Part shown: positions 59,219 through 64,000 of the stretch, one piece after another | How positions within the stretch are numbered: the stretch's first letter is position 1 | How the letters are laid out: every line of letters begins with the position of its first letter | Assembly: GCA_035949375.1 (NCBI GenBank) | Contig: DASZIG010000030.1 | Location: 62,001 to 126,000, forward strand | Source of the DNA: Gp13-AA77 sp035949375 | GTDB taxonomy: Bacteria; Acidobacteriota; Terriglobia; UBA7540 | Length of the DNA: 64,000 nt | Direction: 5' to 3' | Translations under genes and position numbers: made by a program | The notes under the pieces: model-generated | Told to the model about the DNA's origin: nothing | Databases searched by the model: none | Seen by the model: only the letters and a program-made list of their open reading frames with translations

Positions 59219-60171
59219 GGCGCCCCCGCCTTCCCGCCGAGCGCCATGCGGTACCAGGCCACGGTGCGGCGCAATCCTTCTTCGAAGCCGACCTGCGGCT
59301 CATACCCGAGCAGCGCGCGCGCCCGGCTGACATCAGCAAGCGAATGCAGCACGTCGCCCGGCCGAGGCGCGTCGTAACGAGGCTTGACCTGCTTTTCGAA
59401 GATCCGGTTCAGGATCGCGATCACCTGATTCAGCGTGAAGCTCTCGCCCACTCCGACGTTGATGGCCTGACCGGCCGCCCCCGGGGCCGCGCAGGCCCGC
59501 AGCACGGCGTCCACGACGTTGGCCACGTATGTGAAATCGCGCGACTGCCCGCCGTCGCCGAAGATCACCGGCGTCCGGCCGGCCAGATACGCCACGATGA
59601 ACTTGGAGAGCACGCCGGTGTAAGGCGAGTCCGGATTCTGCCTCGGCCCGAAGATGTTGAAGAAGCGCAGCGGGACGGCCTCGAGCCCGAAGACGCGCGT
59701 GAAGATGCGGCAGTAGTGCTCGCCGGTGAGCTTGGTGAGCGCGTAGGGCGAAAGCGGCTGCGGCTCCTGCGACTCCACGCGCGGCAGCTTGGGATTGTCT
59801 CCGTAGACCGCCGCCGAATCGGCGAAGACCACGCGCCGCACACCCGCGTCCTTCGCCGCCACCAGCACGTTCACAGTGCCGCCGATGTTGACGGCCGTCG
59901 CGGTCACGGGGTCTTCGATGGAAAACGCCACCGAAGAGCGCGCCGCCAGGTGGATCACGTAGTCCGCACCGCTGAACACGGGACGAATGCGATCGAGGTC
60001 GCGAATGTCGCATTCCGTGAAATCCACATGGCCCAGGCGCTCCCCGAGGTTCTCTTTGCTTCCCGAGGAAAGGTCGTCGAGCACGCGCACGGATTCACCG
60101 CGGGCGAGAAGTTCCTCCACCACATGGGACCCGATGAAGCCTGCGCCGCCGGTAACAAGATAAGTGGACAT
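59215..60171 (-). CDS. NAD-dependent sugar-nucleotide epimerase/dehydratase
   Basis: Extended SDR of 318 residues acting on a nucleotide sugar. TYLVTGGAGFIGSHVVEELL is the TGxxGxxG motif, FADSAAVYGDNPKLPRVE precedes the YxxxK pair in LSPYALTKLTGEHYCR, and RFFNIFGPRQNPDSPYTGVL is typical of UDP-glucose 4-epimerase-like and UDP-N-acetylglucosamine epimerase proteins. ATG at 60171; an upstream start at 60225 adds 18 unconserved residues. Copy B of the AT-rich dispersed element lies about 105 bases upstream. Coupled with the deacetylase, it suggests a small surface-polysaccharide or glycolipid operon. Confidence 0.92.
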   Translation of the reverse strand: MSTYLVTGGAGFIGSHVVEELLARGESVRVLDDLSSGSKENLGERLGHVDFTECDIRDLDRIRPVFSGADYVIHLAARSSVAFSIEDPVTATAVNIGGTVNVLVAAKDAGVRRVVFADSAAVYGDNPKLPRVESQEPQPLSPYALTKLTGEHYCRIFTRVFGLEAVPLRFFNIFGPRQNPDSPYTGVLSKFIVAYLAGRTPVIFGDGGQSRDFTYVANVVDAVLRACAAPGAAGQAINVGVGESFTLNQVIAILNRIFEKQVKPRYDAPRPGDVLHSLADVSRARALLGYEPQVGFEEGLRRTVAWYRMALGGKAGAP

Positions 60172-60833
60172 AAGAGATCTGCTGAGCCAGGTTCTGGCCT
60201 CGCCACGGTTGCAGATTTCGTGCAAAAACCCGTCATTTTACGTCAGATTTCATTCTACACCCACATTTTTGGGCCCTATTTTTCGATCTAAGTCCTTGCC
60301 AATCAATAACCTCTTGGCTTTGCAACAGGTAACTCAATTGTTTTCAACGACCTAACGGCTTTCAAAAAATATGGAAAATGGAAGTCGTTTGTTTTCAATA
60401 ACCTCATGGCTTCGTTCGTAACATTTTCGAATTTTCGCGTTTTTCGAGGCAACGGGCCAGTGAAGTTGAAGGGTTCTGTTCCCCGTCCATGCGAGCGGTG
60501 GAGACTGGAAATACTGGTCGCTGTCGGTCAAGCTGAAGCCTCCCCTGGCGCGCGGAGAAAGGCCGCCGGGTGGCCGCCCCCGAGCAGGTGAAAGACCTTG
60601 CTGCTGATGTTAAGCGCCGGGGCATGGCGCGCCTAAGTAGCCGTGGTATCCTTGCTCTGCTCGGCTCTTGATTTCTGAAGACAACAAGGACCGACGCAGA
60701 CCCGGAGAAGAAAGGGTCTGCGCCAGCCTGCCTCGTCAATGTATCGGCCGAATCTTTTCATGCACCAAGATCATAAAAAACCTCTTCGGGCGCTGGCGCC
60801 GAGCGAGGCTGTGCGGGACTGTCCCATGCAGTT
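60172..60833. other. gene-free region containing dispersed element copy B
   Basis: 662 bases without a supported gene. 60276-60439 is the AT-rich element listed separately. From 60440 to 60833 I find no frame with protein-like features and no structured RNA I can recognise; it is GC-rich again. The promoter of the epimerase operon presumably lies in or next to the element. Confidence 0.45.
60276..60439 (-). repeat. AT-rich dispersed element, copy B (three internal units)
   Basis: Reverse complement of copy A (23697-23860) with roughly three quarters or more of positions identical by eye. AGG of the three units lies at 60404, 60353 and 60312 on the minus strand (spacing 51 and 41), the same layout as copy A. 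Identical stretches include GAGGTTATTGAAAACAAACG and AAAGCCAAGAGGTTA. Oriented toward the epimerase gene as copy A is toward tatD. Confidence 0.85.
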
Positions 60834-61493
60834 CTAGCCCGGACCGCTTGAGGCGCTTCGCTGCCTGGCCCACTTCCGGACCAGCTTTCGCCAGGCGAGC
60901 GTGGTCAACGTCTTGCTGCGATCCAGAAACTCCGACAGCACCGCTTCCGTCAACCCCGGCAGCGCCGCGCTTTGCGAGCTGGACTTGTACTCAGCGGCAT
61001 GGAGCAACAGAATCCTCACACCCTGGCCGTCCGTCAACCACAATTCCGGGACTCCCAGGCGGGCCCAGATGGCAAGATTGTCCAAGGCGGGGCTCGTGAC
61101 CTCAATCTCGATCACCAGGTCCGGCGGAGGATCGACCTGGAGGTCCACTGCGCCCCTTCCGCGGATCAACTCAACGTGCTGGATGTAGAAACAGCAATCG
61201 GGTTCGGCGCCCTGTTTGAGATCGCGCCGGCGGAAGGTGGCGGAACCAAGCCTTATGAATTCGACTCCCCATTCCTCCGCCGCGATGTCGGCGATCATCG
61301 CGACCACTTCTTTCAGCTCCTCGTGTTCGACGGACGGACTCATGATCTCGAGCGCACCCCGGTCATAAGCGATCCTTGGCGAGCTGGCGCTGATGTTGGC
61401 GGCCAGCAGCCCTTCGTAAGTCTCCCAGCTTACGTTGCGCAGCACCACGCGCTGTTCCCGCACTTGGAAAGGCGGGCTCATCACACCGGGCAT
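60834..61493 (-). CDS. Uma2-family (DUF820) endonuclease-like protein
   Basis: A 219-residue protein with the PD-(D/E)xK-like Uma2/DUF820 fold common in cyanobacteria and soil bacteria. The core SPSVEHEELKEVVAMIADIA, then GAEPDCCFYIQ and PPPDLVIEIEVTSPAL, gives the PD...EIEV catalytic pattern (D in EPD, E in IEIE), and WARLGVPELWLTDGQ is the typical end. ATG 61493 with AGGGAG upstream is preferred. Biological role unknown; such genes often multiply as solitary copies. Confidence 0.88.
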   Translation of the reverse strand: MPGVMSPPFQVREQRVVLRNVSWETYEGLLAANISASSPRIAYDRGALEIMSPSVEHEELKEVVAMIADIAAEEWGVEFIRLGSATFRRRDLKQGAEPDCCFYIQHVELIRGRGAVDLQVDPPPDLVIEIEVTSPALDNLAIWARLGVPELWLTDGQGVRILLLHAAEYKSSSQSAALPGLTEAVLSEFLDRSKTLTTLAWRKLVRKWARQRSASSGPG

Positions 61494-61750
61494 GCCTTGT
61501 CTCCCTCTGCTCAATGCTAATCTGCACTTCGGAGTTTATCGCGCGGCGGGCGCGCTTTCAACTCGGAAGGTGGCCAAAGGCCGAGCGGTTGGGATTCCGT
61601 TCCAGTCCGCGTTGCAAGCCCACACTCCATAATCCTCAATCGCTGTGCCGATCCGAAGGCCGTCCATCAAGGATGAAACGCACAGGCGCGTCTCCTCACT
61701 ATCTGCGTGAACGAGTCGAAAGGCTCAACTACAGACAAAAAGGAGAAACA

Positions 61751-62227
61751 ATGAAGAAAGCGATGCTATTGGCGAAGGGTGTGCTACTGTCCCTCGGGTT
61801 TCTGGTATGTGCATTCCTGCTCGCCCCGACTGCAAATGCGCAAAGCGTTCCGAACTTCGGCGGATCGTACAACATTACCGGATATTTCGAGCCGGCCCTC
61901 ACCGGATCGTACACCTGGTGCTTCAACTTCACCAAGACGGGTGGCGTCCTGTTTCCCAACAGCGGCACCTGGAACGTTCCCAGTTATACCAACGGGTGGA
62001 GCGGTACGTGGTACCAGGATGGGGATGAAGTCATCCTTCACGGCGTCGCTGACGGCACGTACATTTTCTCCTGGAAGGGGCGGCTGGTTAGCACAAGCGC
62101 AATCAGCGGACGCCAGGTGGAGTTCTACATTAACGGCAACACCGACACCGCGGGAACCTTCGATGGTACGAAGACTTCCGCCTGCCCGGCCGAAGTTTCT
62201 GATCGGACGGGTGATCCGGCGAAGTAG
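61751..62227 (+). CDS. secreted small protein of unknown function
   Basis: A 158-residue exported protein: signal peptide MKKAMLLAKGVLLSLGFLVC...ANA, then a beta-rich domain with aromatic residues (FGGSYNITGYFEPALTGSYT, WCFNFTKTGGVLFPNSGTWN, GWSGTWYQDGDEVILHGVAD). Two cysteines (WCFNF and SACPAE) could form a disulphide. Resembles lipocalin-like or fungal-lectin-like short beta proteins but no family is recognised. ATG at 61751 follows AAAGGAG. An intrinsic terminator follows at 62252-62289. Confidence 0.72.
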   Translation: MKKAMLLAKGVLLSLGFLVCAFLLAPTANAQSVPNFGGSYNITGYFEPALTGSYTWCFNFTKTGGVLFPNSGTWNVPSYTNGWSGTWYQDGDEVILHGVADGTYIFSWKGRLVSTSAISGRQVEFYINGNTDTAGTFDGTKTSACPAEVSDRTGDPAK

Positions 62228-62592
62228 CCCATTCGGTCTCGTTTTCCGGACAGGGGGGCTCGGTACTCATCAGCCCCCCTGCGCTTTTTCAGCCCTACGG
62301 TGAACCTGAAGGGGGTGACTGAGGGCAGTTAGCCGGGGCCTCGATGCCAGCCGGCTACCAGGACTGCCTGCCGGTTACCAACATGCTTGGCGGCTTGCTC
62401 ATTCGAAGATATCATCCCATTCCTAGAAAATTCTCTCAATCAACACCTTGAAAGCTGGCTCCGTGTTTATCGGCCGTGGAACTCCGCATGCAGTCCTCCA
62501 TGGCAGTCGAGGAAAAGGCTCTGGTAGTTCCGGTCGCTATGGAAGTGATTCGCCTCGCTCTTTTTTGTCGTTGCACCGTATAGGAAGGAACA
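62228..62592. other. spacer with terminator
   Basis: Contains the terminator at 62252-62289 and then about 300 bases with no supported gene before the haem-binding protein gene; AGGAAGG precedes its ATG. Confidence 0.5.
62252..62289 (+). terminator. intrinsic terminator
   Basis: AGGGGGGCT (62252-62260) pairs perfectly with AGCCCCCCT (62272-62280), followed by GCGCTTTTT. It ends the transcript of the secreted-protein gene at 61751-62227. Confidence 0.88.
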
Positions 62593-63552
62593 ATGGCTGC
62601 TAAATCCCACCCGTTAGTAAGAGCCGCCTTATGGGCCTTCGGGGTCTTGTGCCTCGGCGCTATCGGCATCCAATTCTTTCGGCCTACGCTGGACAATCCT
62701 CCCGTCGCAGCCGAGATTTCTGCGCCTGTTGAAGTGAAGCAAATTCTTAAAACGTCGTGCTACAACTGCCATTCCAATGAGACCAGGCTCTCGTGGTTTG
62801 ACGAGCCCTCGCCCGCATATTGGCTGGTGGTCAGCGACGTGAGAGAGGCAAGAAAGCATCTGAATTTCTCGGAAACCGGCAAACTTCCGGCTGCGCAGCA
62901 AGCCGGATTGCTCTTCGAGTCTGTGAGCCAGATCGAGTTGGGCGCCATGCCGCTGCCCTCGTATAAGCGGCTTCATCCGGACTCGGCGATCACACCGGAA
63001 CAGTTGGCAGTGTTGAAGAATTATCTGGCGTCACTCGAGCCGAAGCAGGCGGCGACGCCCGTCGAGGTCAGCGCCGCCGATGCGCAATATAACAACTGGA
63101 TTCCGCAGCAAAGTACGCTACCAGTGTCTCCGGCGCCAAACGGCGTCGGGTTTCTGCCCGACTACAAGAACTGGAAGGCGATCAGCAGCACCGACAGGCC
63201 TGACAACCGCACGATAAGGGAAGTTTTGGGCAATGACATCGCCGTCAAGGCGATCGCCGAGAACCACATCAATCCGTGGCCGGACGGCACTGCCTTCGCG
63301 AAGGTCGCATGGTTTCAGCAGCCGGATGAAAAGGGATTCGTTCGCACGGGTGCGTTCTTTCAAGTGGAGTTTATGATCCGCGACAGCAAGAAGTATGCGA
63401 ACACCTTGGGATGGGGATGGGCGCGCTGGCGCGGGGCCGACCTGAAACCGTACGGTAAGGACGCGACGTTCACCGACGAGTGCGTGGGTTGCCACAAACC
63501 CATGCGCAACGCTGATTATGTTTTCACGGAGGCGATCGGAGGCCAACAATGA
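62593..63552 (+). CDS. exported haem-binding / cytochrome P460-like protein
   Basis: A 319-residue protein with an N-terminal membrane anchor (AALWAFGVLCLGAIGIQFF), a haem-binding (haem_bd) domain with CYNCH at residues 56-60 and LGAMPLPSYKRLHPDS, and a C-terminal part ending with a second haem motif CVGCH near residue 299 (TDECVGCHKPMRNADYVF). The middle, YKNWKAISSTDRPDNRTIRE, is a cytochrome P460-type domain. Probably a membrane-bound periplasmic electron-transfer protein. ATG at 62593. Its stop overlaps the ATG of the next gene (ATGA at 63549-63552). Confidence 0.85.
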   Translation: MAAKSHPLVRAALWAFGVLCLGAIGIQFFRPTLDNPPVAAEISAPVEVKQILKTSCYNCHSNETRLSWFDEPSPAYWLVVSDVREARKHLNFSETGKLPAAQQAGLLFESVSQIELGAMPLPSYKRLHPDSAITPEQLAVLKNYLASLEPKQAATPVEVSAADAQYNNWIPQQSTLPVSPAPNGVGFLPDYKNWKAISSTDRPDNRTIREVLGNDIAVKAIAENHINPWPDGTAFAKVAWFQQPDEKGFVRTGAFFQVEFMIRDSKKYANTLGWGWARWRGADLKPYGKDATFTDECVGCHKPMRNADYVFTEAIGGQQ

Positions 63553-64000
63553 GATTCCGAGGCAGAGCAGCTTGCCTTCTCGGCTTCGTCATCGCGATAA
63601 GCCAGTTCGGGTGTTCCAATAATTCATCCCGGGTTTCGGCAGCGTTGAATGAGAACGCCTCTCTCACCGGAGATATTCCTGAGAACCCGTTGCGATGGAA
63701 AGTAATCACCTCTGTGGTCGACCGGTCAGACTCGACGATGGCAACTTTGCTCGGCAACGATCCTGCCGTGGAATATGCCAGATCGCACTCGCAGCAGGAC
63801 TATCCGGGGGGTTCCGTGATCTCCCTTGCAACATGGACCGAGCGTGAGGACCCTCGTTGGTTCGGCGCCAACATCCCGGATCGTATAAAGTCGGTCGAGT
63901 TCGTGAGGGTCAGCGCCCAGCCAAATGAGCCGCCCTCGTATTCGTACGAAGAATATGAGGGATCGCCCCTGACAAAGGCGACGGGCCAGGATCCTACGGC
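63549..64000 (+). CDS. cytochrome P460-like lipoprotein, 3' end outside window
   Basis: Open to the right edge (150 codons seen). A lipoprotein-type signal RAACLLGFVIAISQFGC gives the lipobox with Cys at about residue 22. The mature part has ENPLRWKVITSVVDRSDSTM, TLLGNDPAVEYARSH, and GGSVISLATWTEREDPRWFG, the P460-like segments commonly seen next to haem_bd proteins. Translation is coupled to the upstream gene. The haem-binding C-terminus, if present, lies beyond the window. Confidence 0.78.
   Translation, partial: MRFRGRAACLLGFVIAISQFGCSNNSSRVSAALNENASLTGDIPENPLRWKVITSVVDRSDSTMATLLGNDPAVEYARSHSQQDYPGGSVISLATWTEREDPRWFGANIPDRIKSVEFVRVSAQPNEPPSYSYEEYEGSPLTKATGQDPT

Noticed and set aside
57341..59377. 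Very long plus-strand open frame opposite the glycosyltransferase and deacetylase genes
   Set aside because: It mirrors the codon structure of two well-supported minus-strand genes in GC-rich DNA and resembles no protein family.

Overview
The window is a GC-rich bacterial chromosome segment with mixed strand use and short operons. Several genes point to Acidobacteriota: a duplicated orphan MacB/FtsX-type permease (ADOP family, 4343-6787), a VWFA-related Acidobacterial-domain protein (31455-32615), a PEP-CTERM protein, a GMC dehydrogenase with a gluconate-dehydrogenase-subunit-3 partner, and several secreted or membrane proteins of unknown function. No rRNA, tRNA, CRISPR array or complete insertion sequence was seen. 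The assignment is by gene content only; class and genus cannot be fixed from here.

Layout. 1-8461: PQQ dehydrogenase (cut by the left edge), DHH phosphoesterase, PP2C phosphatase, ADOP permease, secreted protein, polyphosphate-glucokinase-like ROK kinase. 8767-14123: methyltransferase, then a minus-strand run of SDR, GlsB-like protein, pyrR, and the subunit-3/GMC pair. 14327-16261: compact restriction-modification-like island (HTH protein, PD-(D/E)xK-like nuclease, divergent TSPPY methyltransferase). 16309-19460: KTSC protein, OsmC protein, type IV prepilin, Mpo1-like protein, PEP-CTERM protein. 19694-26512: larC, metG, hicB with a broken hicA, tatD, polyprenyl synthase, CYTH protein. 26550-29196: cobalamin riboswitch, terminator and BtuB-like TonB receptor. 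29223-36676: two unknown membrane proteins, a secreted 16-residue-repeat protein, VWFA protein, GyrI-like protein, a DedA-rhodanese protein with a probable selenocysteine codon, amidase, two membrane-associated proteins. 36852-45850: uvrC, secreted unknown, 2-hydroxyacid dehydrogenase, a decayed UPF0175/DUF3368 toxin-antitoxin pair, aminotransferase, dnaG, a cysteine-rich protein. 46862-50334: MgtC/DUF4010 membrane protein and treZ. 50422-57252: the rimP-nusA-infB-ylxP-rbfA-truB operon behind a promoter and leader terminator. 57290-60171: glycosyltransferase, polysaccharide deacetylase and sugar epimerase. 60834-64000: Uma2 protein, secreted protein, and a haem-binding/cytochrome P460 pair cut by the right edge.

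The most interesting observations are: (1) an in-frame TGA in the CxC motif of the DedA-rhodanese gene, followed by a hairpin at bacterial-SECIS distance and 58 more conserved codons; (2) a family of period-7 (heptanucleotide) degenerate repeats in at least eight places, including in-frame insertions in metG and larC; (3) a dispersed AT-rich element of about 163 bp with three internal units, present twice about 36 kb apart and each time upstream of a gene in the same relative orientation; (4) the restriction-modification-like island with palindromes in its divergent promoter region; (5) two decayed toxin-antitoxin loci.
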